Below, piece by piece: positions 1 to 11,800 of a DNA stretch of 64,000 bases. Both the position numbers and the translations under genes were made by a program. Below the pieces are notes generated by a model. That model ran no database searches. It was not told the DNA's origin and was given only the letters and a program-made list of their open reading frames with translations. The DNA is taken from NCBI GenBank assembly GCA_964016985.1, contig OZ024837.1, positions 36,648,591 to 36,712,590 on the forward strand. Direction: 5' to 3'. Numbering within the stretch: the first letter of the stretch is position 1; each line of letters begins with the position of its first letter. Source of the stretch: Anodontia alba. Taxonomy: Eukaryota > Mollusca > Bivalvia > Lucinida > Lucinidae.

Positions 1-191
1 TAACACAGTTTTGTATATAACACAGTTTAAAGATGTATCCCAAAAATCTATAGATTATATTGAAAAATGACCATAAATGGTCATTTTTCAATATAATCTA
101 TACATTTTTGTTTGGATATAGCACGGTTGTTTAACTAACATGGTTTATGCTATGGATCCCAACAATAGTGTTATAAAGAGGTTATGGTGTA
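1..191. mobile_element. TA-flanked MITE, family F (cut by window start)
   Basis: A palindromic AT-rich centre (ATAGATTATATTGAAAAATG and its complement) is flanked by repeated 'ataacacggtt' boxes and ends in ...AAAGAGGTTATGGTGTA. Complete copies at 29982 and 39659 begin TACACCACAACCTC or close to it and end in TA, as expected of a Tc1/mariner-type non-autonomous element. Confidence 0.75.
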
Positions 192-649
192 TTAGGTTTT
201 CGAGGTTACAGTACACCAATTTTTTGGTAGTTATTACACATCAAACACAGCCATCTTCTCTACATGTTTTATGTTGCCCTGCAGTGGCAGGGAATCATGC
301 AGTGTCTGCAATGCTTATCTTCTAGCCAAACGATATTTCAGGATTTATACTCCTTTTAAAAATTAAATGAAAAAAAAAATAAATAAATAAAAACAAAACT
401 TTGTGTACAAAAGAACCCAGAAAGTATTTGTCCAAGGGCTTTGATACCAGTATTTAGAGGAGTAGATCACCTGATTAACTTCTGAAAACAGTCAGATTAG
501 TTTTAAGAGAGGTTTGCCCCTTTCGCTCTATACTTGTGTAGCGACAAGCATACAGTTAGGGGTTTAGTGTTCTACGAATACACATTTCTAGTTCCAACAG
601 AAATGGTTGAGCAAACAATGTAGACCCAGATGAAACCGTTTCTGAAGGA
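192..649. other. intronic or intergenic AT-rich stretch, no gene seen
   Basis: Short A/T runs and no convincing exon. I recognise no element here. Confidence 0.4.
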
Positions 650-869
650 AGACAGGCTCCTTATTTACCCTGAATATTTTTACCTTGCCCAAACAGTGTT
701 CAGAATTTGGACGAACAGGTAGGCAAACAGTGTAGACACAGATCAGATGCTGCCTTCTATGGCATCTGATCAGTGTCTACACTGTTTGTCACTCATGCAG
801 CAAATTTTCAGACACGTCAGCAGGTATTAAAAAAGACTTGCTGACATTTTTGGACACTTTTGGTAAGGA
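650..869. mobile_element. hairpin MITE, family E
   Basis: The palindrome runs from GCAAACAGTGTAGACACAG to its complement around 775-790. The flank contains the family-E phrases 'tttaccctgaatatt' and 'ggtaaggat'. It abuts a TTAA-type element at 870. Confidence 0.6.
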
Positions 870-1091
870 TTAACCCATTTATACCTAGTGTCCCATGAAA
901 GGGACACTGGAAAACAGTGTAGACCCAGATCAGACGCCGCATTCTGCGGCGTCTGATCAGGGTCTAAACTGTTTGCATTAAATACATAATTTCTATAATA
1001 AATGATGCTAAAAACAGAATAGTCACCCTAAAATTAGAAATGGACATGTTCGAAGAGAGCTAGAAGAGTCCATTTGGCATAAATGGATTAA
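870..1091. mobile_element. TTAA-flanked MITE, family C
   Basis: Begins TTAACCCATTTATACC and ends ATAAATGGATTAA, giving inverted ends inside TTAA. The centre is the shared palindrome CAGTGTAGACCCAGATCAG with a CGCCGCATTCTGCGGCG core. TTAA followed by CCC is the terminal pattern of piggyBac-type elements. Confidence 0.7.
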
Positions 1092-1131
1092 GGTGTCCGA
1101 ACACTTTGGATAAATATGGTAGATCCAGATC

Positions 1132-1378
1132 AGGCCCTTAGGTAATAAAACTTTTTTCATGCTCAACTCAGCTGAGCATGAAATTTTCTCTGCTGATATT
1201 AAAATATGAAAATGGCAACAATAGTTGGCATTTTCGTAGTTTTTAGCAGAGAAATTTTCATGCTCAACTATGTTTGCCAAGAAAGAATTTGCAATTTGTT
1301 AGTAACTTGAGATTTATTAGCAGGACAAGTTTTATGCTCAGCTGAGTTGAGTATGAAAAAGTTTTATAACCTCCGGGC
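1132..1378. mobile_element. hairpin MITE, family J
   Basis: Inverted ends of the type GGTAATAAAACTTTTTTCAT, then CTCAACTCAGCTGAGCATGA, and an inner palindrome around CAACAATAGTTGG. Further copies lie at 29148 and 62998. Confidence 0.7.
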
Positions 1379-1485
1379 CAGATTTATAAAACATGGCATC
1401 TGATCAGTGTTTGCACTGCTTTCCACTCAGCCACCACATTTTTAAGCTCCTTATCAGGTAGTCACATGGACATGCTCAATTTTTA

Positions 1486-1791
1486 GGGCCATCCTCGGTA
1501 GCTCAGTTGGGTGTGTATCCAACTGGTGATCAGGAGGTTGTGGGTTCAACCCCCACAGGGTCAGCAACATTCTTTCCTGGAGATTGATAATGAAGTATTT
1601 TCTATGGTCATTCTCTCCCTTCTGCTGATTCAAGAGGGGCAGTTGTTAGTTTCTGGCCAAAGAATGTGCACAATGCAGGTTAACCGCTTAGAGGACTAAG
1701 CCTGCCCAGTAAAAGTGTGGTTAGCTAAACTGAACACGCTGGACATGACCCCATTGGATTGACTGGGTCATAAAACCTCAACACAGAAACA
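1486..1791 (+). mobile_element. tRNA-derived SINE, family A (full length)
   Basis: The head has tRNA promoter boxes: TAGCTCAGTTGG (A box) and GGGTTCAACCC (B box). The body follows with GGAGATTGATAATGAA and AAGAATGTGCACAAT, and the tail is GTAAAACC(T/C)CAACACA. About 300 bp, no coding capacity. Nine or so copies occur in the window, several 5'-truncated and flanked by target duplications, as expected for LINE-driven retroposition. Confidence 0.85.
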
Positions 1792-1850
1792 CATTAATTT
1801 TTAGGATAACTATCGTCAAAATCCTGCTTAGAGGCATTTTTAATCTTGCG

Positions 1851-2313
1851 GGCCCTGGTAGCCTAGTAGATAGGAGGGTTCGTGGAGATTGATCATGAAA
1901 TATTTTCTACGGTCATTCTCTCCCTTCCGCTGATTCAAGAAGGGCAGTTGTCAGTTTCTGGCGAAAGAATGTGCACAATACTGGTAAACCGCTTAGAGGA
2001 CTAAGCCTGCCCAGTAAATGTGTGGTTAGGTAAACTGACCGCGCTCGACATTACCCCATTGGGTTGACTGGGCCGTAAAACCTCAACACAAACAAACAAA
2101 CATAGGAGAGTCTTAATCCATTAGGTTTCTCACTGCTGTTGTTTGAGCCAAGCTCGGGTCACATGAGGGAAAGCCAAGTTCTGCTTACGGATGGTGTTTT
2201 TTTTGCCAGGGTTCTCAGGTTTTAGCCCACCTTTGATGAACGATTGGCTCGATGTAAGTGAAATATACTTGAAAGGGCTGTAAAACCCAAATAAAAAAAA
2301 AATAAAATAAAAT
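1851..2313 (+). mobile_element. tRNA-derived SINE, family C, split by a SINE A
   Basis: The head GGTAGCCTAGTAGATAGGAG is interrupted at 1877 and resumes at 2102 with GGAGAGTCTTAATCCATTAG. It continues through GCTCGGGTCAC (B-box side) to GGCTGTAAAACCCAAATAAA. The uninterrupted relative is at 24702. Confidence 0.8.
1877..2101 (+). mobile_element. 5'-truncated SINE A inserted in SINE C
   Basis: Starts inside the body (GTTCGTGGAGATTGATCATG) and ends in AACACAAACAAACAAAC. It is bracketed by the 7-bp duplication ATAGGAG (1870-1876 and 2102-2108). Confidence 0.85.
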
Positions 2314-2382
2314 TTCATGAATGCATGGCACTTCACTGTACAGTGCCTTAACTGTCCTTAACCCTAAGCTATATACAACATT

Positions 2383-2596
2383 TTAACCCTTGTCATGCTG
2401 AATAAATTAAGATGCCATGCCCACTTCTGATTGTCAGCCAATCAGATTACTTGATCCAGATTATTGATGTAAATTCACATACTGAATGGCAAACAGTGCA
2501 GATCCAGATCAGTTGGCTTCTTCAGAAGCCAACTGATCTGGATCTATACGGTTTGCAAAGGCAGGGTATATCCACGTTCAGCAGGACACAGGTTAA
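2383..2596 (+). mobile_element. TTAA-flanked MITE, family B
   Basis: TTAACCCTTGTCATGCTGAA on the left and TTCAGCAGGACACAGGTTAA on the right, with a GATCCAGATCAGTTGGCTTC palindrome in the middle. Other copies are at 20029, 20791, 26129, 28810 and 56713. Confidence 0.85.
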
Positions 2597-2743
2597 AGTA
2601 TTTTTATTATTCCATCCACAAAATAGGTTTTGGCATCAGTGTCGGTATTACTATACAGTATCATCAGAAAAATATCAATATATCAATGTATCAAATGATA
2701 TCATCACAGCTGTATTAAAGCCGTCTACTTTCTATATCCACAG

Positions 2744-2868
2744 TGGCTCCGCCCTCTGGTATGAGTAGCAGTGCGGCGACACCTGGTGACATGTTGACAC
2801 CTTTGATGGCTCTTGATATTACCGAACAACCCACAGCGAATACTAGAACTAGTCCTTCCAGTGCCATG
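2744..2868 (+). CDS. AP3B1: AP-3 beta exon: Ser/Thr/Pro linker
   Basis: The acceptor is ATATCCACAG and the donor ATG|gtaaga. Two bases complete a codon and the exon ends in phase 0. It encodes a low-complexity stretch, APPSGMSSSAATPGDMLTPL and onward, as expected for the flexible hinge before the appendage. The upstream partner exon is not in the window. A SINE fragment sits 17 bp past the donor. Confidence 0.75.
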
Positions 2869-5800
2869 GTAAGAACAAATCAAAGTCAGTTTCTGGCAAA
2901 AGAATGTGCACAATACTGGTTAACCGCTTAGAGGACTAAGCCTGGCCAGTAAACGTGTGGTTAGGTAAACTGACCGCGCTCGACATGACCCCATTGGGTT
3001 GACTGGGCCGTAAAACCCCAACACAAACAAATCAGAACAAATCAAAGCGCCGGATTAAAAAGTATTATTTGACCCAATGCAGGTTCAAAACCTACAAAAA
3101 CACGTGCAACCAGCAAAGACCCAGATCAGCCTGCACATCTGTGCAGTCTGATCAGAGTCTTCACTGATTGCATGTGCCATCTACAGCCTCCAGGGCTAAT
3201 CTGAGTCATTGCTGGTCACACAGGTCTTTCTAGTAGCCCATTCTACTACCTGTTGATGTGTCTAAAATATTGCTGTATGTATTGCAAACATTGTAGGCCC
3301 TTTCTGCGGCATCTGATCTGGGTCTACACTGTTTGCAAAGGTCTATTTGTCCCAATACATAGGGTTATTACAGTAAATACATAATGGTAAAATCGTACTT
3401 ATTACTTAATTCAATAGGGGGATGGTCGGGTGGTTCTAAGGTGTCCTGTACCTCACGGCACCGGGGCGTCCAATTGATATTGGCTTAGAGTTGGGCAAGG
3501 CCTGCTATCCTTGTAGCAGGTAAGGGTAGAAGGGGAATGTTTTTATTTCTTCTGTTTCTTCACTTTCACTTTTGTTCCTCTTTCTTCTTTCTTCCCTGTC
3601 CTCTCTTTCATCTCTTCTACTATCTCTTCTATCTCTTTTCTCCCTTTCTCTGGGAGACGACACAAAATGACCCACAAGGGTTGACGTGTCGTTAAACCCC
3701 AACACAATCAATCAATCAATACTTAATTCAAAGTTTCCGGGTGGCCGAATGGTTAGCCCCCGACTTGGATCACGAGATCCCAGGTTCCAATCACACTGGC
3801 AAAAGAATGTGCACAATACTGGTTAACCGCTTAGAGGACTAAGCCTGTCCAGTAAACATGTGGTTAGGTAAACTGACCGCGCTCAACATGACCCCATTGG
3901 GTTGACTTGGCCGTAAAACCCCAACACAAACAAACTCCTTACCATGCATCTAAAAAAATGAACATGGGGGTGATCGGGTGGTGCGAAGGTGTTGTGTATC
4001 TTACATCACCAGGGCATCCGACTGATATTGGCTAACAGTTGGGCAAGGCCTGCTATCCTTGTAGCAGGTAAGGGTAGAGGGGGAATGTTTTTATTTTTTC
4101 TGTTTCTTCACTTTCATTCCTGTTCCTCTTTCTTCCCTGTCCCTCTCTTTCATCCCTTCTACTATCTCTTCTATCTCTTTTCTCCCTTTCTCTTGGAAAC
4201 GACACAAAAATGACCCACAAGGGTTGACGTGTCGTTAAACTCCAACCCAATATTGGCATAACACATTTACTGTTAATATTGGGACCTTTTAACTCCTTAC
4301 CATGTTTCTAAAAAATGAGCAAGTCCATTTTACTACCTGTTAATGTGCTGTAAAATTGCTGGGTGAGTGGCAAACAGTGTAGACCTTGATCAGATGCCGC
4401 AGAATGTGGCATCTGATCTGGGTCTACATCGTTTGCTCAGGCCTGTTGGTCTCAATACTTAGGGTGAATATGATATAAATGTTTGAATCAAAATACACCT
4501 TGTGTTTAAGATACAGGAAATATTTCTCTTGTGACTTGCAAATATCATAAACAAACTCATGCTAATGCACTGGTTTATCAGGTTTGTAAATCTCACTGGA
4601 AATATTTCTGTATTATAAACACAGGCTGCATTAAGCTTTTTTTTTTATTTTTCAGTTTACTCCGACAGTATCCAGTAAATCCTTTGAATTACTGAACAAG
4701 ATGAAAGGAAATGGTTTGAGCGTGACATACAGGTTCACTCGCACTATATCAATATTTTCACCAAAGATGGTGTCTATAGAACTTTCTTTTTCAAATGGTA
4801 GTGACAATACTGTGTCGGCAATTAGAATCGGAGAAAAGGTATGCTTTGAAATTGTGTGTATCCTATAAATAGTGATTTTGCACAGCCCACAGAAAAGTTA
4901 ACCAACAAACTGTAAGGTCAACCTTTGGATTGGATTGTGCCCTATAATTAACTTGTAAGTCCATCTGTTCGTCCATCCATGGTCAGTTAGCAAACATTGG
5001 CATAACTATTGAACTCTTAGAAATACTTTGATAATATTTTCCACACTGACTGATACAAAGACCTAGCCAATGGGCTTGACAAATGCATTTTGTCATTGCT
5101 CAAGTCTAAGGCGAAGGCAAAAATGTTAAAGATAAGAAGATGGCTGCAAGTCTAGTACCGTATGAGATATTGTGATAAAATTTTGTATGACAAAGTTAAA
5201 GCTGAGGTCATAATTCTTTTTCCGTTGTCAGTAAATGAATATGGCCATTTTAACTTCGTAATACATTAACCTATAGATAATGTGCTATTCTATTCTGTTA
5301 TTCACCCCCTCCACAGAAAAACGACCTTTCAGTCGTGATAAAGTCTTAATTCAGAAGGTCCCTTTAAACAGTTACCTGTATGACGTAGTTCCTCCCGCTC
5401 AAATGATCACGTGTCAGTTTCTTTTCTGTGGACTTTGAATTGTTCAAGGATTATTATTCTGTGTTAGAAAAAATGGATTAAATTTATTCTACACGGTTAA
5501 AATTTTTCTATCCTTGACTTTCTCTGGTTCTATATTCACTCCTTCTACTATCTATGTACTTATTTTCGAAATATCGATTTTAGATTTCTTGTTTTCTCAA
5601 TGTTAAATTTCTTCCTTTGTTTCCGCGTCTGTCGATGCATTTCGCCCGCGGCAACTGTGGCCATATAAAAGCTAAATGGGATACACATCTATCTTGTTTA
5701 ACTTGTAATTCTTGCACACGTATTTCTCCGTGTTATATTTGCAGTTCCTGGACACCAAAAGTTTGGTATCTAGCAGAACGAAGACGTCTTTATGCCACTA

Positions 5801-8800
5801 GAAAATCAGTTATGACGCAGAAGAGAAAACAGAAGAAACAAAAGAAAACCAAGAAGTCCCAGTCAGACATGTCTGACAGCGGGACAGTTGATGGGAACAC
5901 CGCCCCTCATAGCTATACTGCTCGGGGCAGGACACATCAAGGTGGCAGCCCGGTGGACTTAGAGTCTGACCGGGCATTAAGCCCACCAGTCACCGGTCAT
6001 CCAGTCACCGGTCAACCAGTCACCAGTCATCCAGTCACCGGGCAACTTATCTCCGGTCATCCAGTCACCGGTCATCTAGTCACCGGTCATCCAGTCACCG
6101 GTCATCCAGTCACCGGTCAACCAGTCACCAGTCAACCAGTCACCAGTCAACTAGGCACCAGTCAACTAGGCTCCAGTCAACCAGGCATTGGTTTACCGTC
6201 ATTCGCATATGACCTACAAACACAAATTCCGCCTGGTTATATACCTATAAATGTGCCTGTACAAAGCTACGCTCCGTCCATAAGTAGCCACATTTCACAT
6301 GGTAGTGTCCACAGACTATCCAATGTTTTAATTTCTGGATATGAACGTTCTGAAAGACTAGAACTTCCTAATCCAGCTTCTTCCTCTAGACAGATAATTC
6401 CACTCGAACCTGATTTTTCGCAGGTCTCAGATCCGAGTGTAATGATTGAGCCTCCGAATTCAAATGAATTATCTATCTCCAGACCTTCAAGGAAGGATCA
6501 GTCTAAAAGAGAGCATAAATCTAAAAAGAGAAGAAGACATCGATCGTCCTCTTCTTCTATCTCTACTTCTAGATCAGACTCTTTGGGTTCTTCTCGGCGA
6601 AAGAAAAATTCAAAGAGATCTAAGCACTCTCATAAAAAGAGAAGAAGACGATCGATGACTCCTTCTTCTTCATCAAATTCCTCCCAATCTCAACATGACA
6701 TTGGTAGATACACAAGGGCTCATAAATCTCCCCAGGTTGTTCAGACGACAATCTCTATACAACCTCAGGAGACTAATTTTAGTCCAATCACTAATCAACC
6801 TATTAATTACGATCAGTTTCAACCGAATCTCACTCAACAGAACAAGGAGTCAGATTCAGAAACTGAATCCGAAGTCTGGTCATTTGATCGTGCGATTAAC
6901 GAGGTCTTTCGGCTTCTTCCTCCTGAGTTATGCCCCAAAACTCAGCAGGATCAAGTACCATTAAAACCTCTCTCTGGGATCGAACAATTAATGGAGTCTC
7001 GTTCCACTCCATTACTTGTCCTCCCACAATCCAAATTAGTAGAAAATACAACAAAATACATTCAAAATAGACTAGACTCGGACAAATGTTCAAGAGATTG
7101 GATTTGCCCCCAAAGCTTGGTTTCGGCTCTTGCTCCGACAAAATTCTACAAGAGCCAAAACCAATATTTGCCAACTGACAATATCCCTCAATTAGAAGCG
7201 GATGCGTCTCTCCTAGATATTTCTAATAAAGGAAGAGCTTCCATTCCGCTGAAGAATCTGGAAGCATGGGAAAGGAAGGCTAGAAAACTAGTCTCCATTA
7301 ATTCTCATGCTGATCTATTTTCTTCAGCTGCCTTCCTTTCATTACAACAGGAATCGATGTCGGTTGCGGCCCTTTCCAGACTTCTGGAGGCCGTAGCCAA
7401 ATCGATCAAACATGCTACTGCCATGTCTACACTTTTAACTACTGAATTATTCCAAGCTAGGAGGGACGCAGCCCTAGCTTCGTCTAAACTACTTCTCGAC
7501 AATTCTACATACGAGTTAAGGAACGCTCCTATTAACTCGAAATCCTTATTTGACGGCGGGATTAAAGAAATAGCTAAATCAAACTTTGAAGCTCAACAGC
7601 AAAGGTTTCTAGCTTCTACATCCATTCAGTCACAATCTCATTTTTTTAAGCCTCCTTTGCAGAGCAGAGCTTTCAAGATACCTAAATATCCTGCTAAAAA
7701 AACAACATCCAGACCTAAACCTACGCAATTGTATAGGTCCAGAAATATTCCTCAAAGCTCATCTTCTCACACTAAGAAAGATAATATCAAGAGGACTGGT
7801 AACATTCGTCAGTTCCCCTCCTCTAAACCTGCCTCTTCCTCCGCAAGATTATGAAGGCCCGCCCTTTCCACTGCCTGCTCTTTCGCTCGCGGACATTCCA
7901 GTGGGAGGATGATTGGCCCATTTTGCGGAAAAATGGGAGGAAATAACAGACAACAAATGGGTCCTCTCTATCGTACGGAATGGATTCAGGATACCATTCA
8001 TCAAAATTCCTCCTTTGTCATCTGTTCCGATCATAATGAGTCAATCCTCCTCCCCGTTTCTCAGAGAAGAGATCAAAAACCTTCTCAACAAACGGGCAGT
8101 GGAAAGGGTACAGAATCCGGGAACTCCCGGCTTTTATTCTCGGATATTCCTTGTGCCAAAAAAGAACGGAAAGTTTCGTTTAATATTAGACCTGTCTTTA
8201 TTAAACCGTTACATAGAGAAACAAGCATTCAAAATGGAAACAGTAAAATCGGTAAGACAAGCGATGAGACTCAACGATTGGGCTGTCTCCATAGATTTAA
8301 CAGATGCATATCTACACGTGCCGATACATCATCAATCCAGGAAGTGTCTTCGCTTCGTACACGAAGATCAAGTATATCACTTTTCGGCCCTACCGTTTGG
8401 AATGTCCCTAAGTCCGTTAATCTTCTCGAAACTGATGGACGTTATTGCAGCTTTTCTACGCTTGCGTGCCATATCAGTTTTTCCATACCTAGATGATTGG
8501 CTGATAAAAAATCTGATTCGCAACCGTCTGATTACTCAGACAAAGTTTTGCATTCAAACTATTCAAAGCCTAGGTTTTCTGCCAAATCTCAAGAAGTCAG
8601 ATCTCTTTCCTGCTCAGAAATTCACCTTCATAGGTATGGAATTTCTGACGCAACAGATTTAGTCAGGGTTCCAGCCGATCGTGTACAGAACCTAATTCTA
8701 ACAATCAAGAAAATAATGTCAGCCAAACAAGTATCGGCACGAACTTTCCTTTCTCTTTTGGGCAAACTCAGTGCTGCACCAGACCTTGTTCTCCTAGGCA

Positions 8801-11800
8801 GACTGCACTTACGTCCTCTTCAGATGTGCCTGCTGTCTGTCTGGAAACCTCATATTCTTCCTCTCGATCATCCGATCTCGATAAACGGCATGATTCGATC
8901 TCACTTACAATGGTGGATAAACCCCATTCGATTCGAGACAGGGACTTCTATCCATCCTCCAGACCCCGAATTCTTCCTTTATACGGATGCCAGTCATTAC
9001 GGATGGGGAGCTCATTTAGAGCCGACAACACTGTCCTTTCATGGTCGCTGGACAGAAAACCAATCCCAGCTCCATATCAATATGTTAGAAATGATGGCCA
9101 TACGATTAGCACTGAAACAAGCCAAAACATTTATTCACCATTCTTGCATAATGATATCCACAGACAACACAACGGTGGTCTCATATGTCAACAAACAGGG
9201 TGGCACTCATTCCCCCAATCTTTGCGTAGAAGTTTGGGAAATACTCAATTGGTGCCTGGAACAAGACATAGTTATCAGAGTACGTCACATCCCAGGCAAA
9301 TTCAACATTCTTGCAGACCGCCTCTCAAGACTAAACAAACCTATCAAGACAGAATGGGCTCTGGATCAAACAGTTGCGAATTCAGTATTCCAGATGCTCA
9401 ACTTCCCAAATGTGGATCTGTTTCCGACAAGATTCAACCACAGACTCCCATTATATGTCTCTCCAGTACAAGACTACAAAGCACTAGCGATAGATGCACT
9501 GTCCATGGACTGGAATCATCTTCATGCATATGCTTTTCCTCCTTTTATTCTGATACCTGCTGTTCTAGAGAAAATCCGACAACATCAGTGCAGAATAGTT
9601 CTCATAGCTCCGTTCTGGCCACAACAACAGTGGTTCTCAGAACTTCTTCTTCTATTAGTGTCAGCTCCGATTCGTCTGCCACTAATTCCAAGACTACTGA
9701 CTCAATCCAAAGGAAGATTTGTACATCAAAACCTCCCAATTCTCGACCTTCACGCTTGGGAGTTATCAAACAATCAATCAAAGATAAAAAATTTTCACAA
9801 AACGTTGCAGATTTTGTCTCCAGATTAAGAAGAGCATCTACACAAAAAGTCTACGATGCAAAATGGACCATCTTCTCTAATTGGTGTCATACAAAAAAGG
9901 TTAATCCGATTTCGGCCCCTATTACAGTTATAGCTGATTTCTTAATCTTTCTCTTTTCGGAAAAGAAATGTCAGATTAGTACTATTAAAGGTTACAGATC
10001 TATGATCTCTAACACTTTAAAATTCAAAACTGGTAATAGAATCGGATCTAATCCAGTTTTATCTGAACTTATCAGATCTTTTGAACTTTAACGACCAGTA
10101 CAAAGATCTCTTACACCTAAATGGGACTTATTGTGGTTTTTAGTATGTCTACAAAAACCACCTTTTGAACCTCTTGATAAGGCTTCTAAATTTCACGTTA
10201 CTATTAAGACAGCCTTTCTCTTAGCTCTCGCCACTGCTAAAAGGTGTAGTGAAATTCATGCTCTAGCTATGGATTCACAACATTTAAGATTTAATCAATC
10301 TGATGGTTCAGTTTCCTTGATTCTTAAATCTGGCTTTTTAGCAAAAAAACAGCTTCCTTCTGTTAAACCAGATCCTATTGTTGTTCCTAGTCTTGCTCGA
10401 ATATGTAAATGGGAACATACTGACAGACTTCTTTGCCCCGTTAGGGCTCTGAAATTCTATCTCAAAATGACTAGCTCTTATCGCCAGAATAGAACTAGAC
10501 TTTTTCTTCCTATTAAAGGCAATAAGGATATTTCTAAAGATACTATCTCGAGATGGATATCTTACACTGTTAAACTTGCCTATAGGAAACTCACTAAACG
10601 AGACGTCTCTTTCCTTAAAATCAAAGCTCATGAAGTTAGAGCTCTTTCCTCTTCTTGGGCTTTCTTCGACAAAGTTCCTCTCTATGATATACTCCAAGCA
10701 GCGGTTTGGAATAGTTCATCAACTTTTGCCAAATTCTATCTCAGAGACATGTCTCAACAAGCACAGAATCTCCAAAGTTTGGACCCCATTGTAGTGGCCC
10801 AAAAAGTGGTGGGGGGCCAACAGCAATCAGCTATGGATGTGTAGACAACGTCAACAGCCCCCCTACACCTGATGCTATACTAGAAAAGGTACTAATTATA
10901 TTATATTATACCTTTATTATATATATATATATCTTAACCCTGGATTACTTTATCCTTGGTTAAAGGACCTTATGATTGCCGTAAGCACTAATTATGTCCT
11001 CATTATATATATAAAAAAATAAATCTTTTTACTAAGTCTTAATTCAGAAGTTGGGACTAATTTATTAGGAGAAATCCTCCCTCCTATTCTACAAATTCTA
11101 GCACATTATCTATAGGTTAATGTATTACGAAGTTAAAATGAAGTTTTTTTTAAAAGTAAAACATATTTTAACGAGTAATACTTAACCTATAGATAAGTAT
11201 TTATCGTCCCACCTCCCTTCCCTCGCTCTTTTCTCCTAATTGTGTATTGTTTTACACATAAAAGAAACTGACACGTGATCATTTGAGCGGGAGGAACTAC
11301 GTCATACAGGTAACTGTTTAAAGGGACGTTCTGAATTAAGACTTTATCACGACTGAAAGGTCGTTTTTCTGTGGAGGGGGTGAATAACAGAATAGAATAG
11401 CACATTATCTATAGGTTAAGTATTACTCATTAAAATATGTTTTACTTTTAAAAAAAACTTCATATTTCTTGAACCCTTAGAAATATTTTCATCATTTTTT
11501 GCATAAAGGTTGTGGTGTATAATGCAAATGAACACATTAACAAGTGTATAGCAATAACATAGTGTTTCACTTGTTATTTAATTTTTGCTTACTCTTTAGC
11601 TCACTGGAGTTAAAGGCTCAGAAGGGAGCCTAAGGCTCAGAAGGTGAGCTTGTAATATAGCAAGGCTCTGGCGTCTGTTGTCCACACTTTTGAACAAATA
11701 TATCTCAAAGACCAGCAATTGTTGCCCTCTTGGGCTACTTGTTTAGGTTGTCATGACATCATTTACAAAATTGTTGCTTCCGCGACAGCTTTTTTTAGAG

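Larger units (their letters stand above)
5246..11463 (+). mobile_element. DIRS-type tyrosine-recombinase retrotransposon (complete structure, coding lesions)
   Basis: Order: left inverted terminal repeat, gag-like ORF, reverse transcriptase plus RNase H, tyrosine recombinase, internal complementary region, right inverted repeat. This is the layout of DIRS elements, which integrate through a circular intermediate with a tyrosine recombinase and make no target duplication. Both ends carry CAT (5246-5248 and 11461-11463), and the internal complementary region joins the complements of both ends through one ATG, as expected of a circle junction. It lies in an AP-3 beta intron in the gene's orientation. 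Three coding lesions (TGA at 7910, a frameshift near 8655, TAA at 10089) make self-mobility unlikely; the terminal sequences look intact. Confidence 0.93.

Noticed and set aside
1486..1565. Functional tRNA gene
   Set aside because: The boxes are tRNA-like, but the sequence runs into the SINE body and the cloverleaf acceptor stem does not close.
8640..8670. Programmed -1 frameshift between RT and RNase H
   Set aside because: No X-XXY-YYZ slippery site or evident pseudoknot. With two other lesions present, mutation is simpler.
8826..9690. Frame 3 open region before the tyrosine recombinase
   Set aside because: It overlaps RNase H in another frame, is Ser/Thr/Pro-rich and shows no recombinase motifs. 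Only the later part is counted as recombinase.
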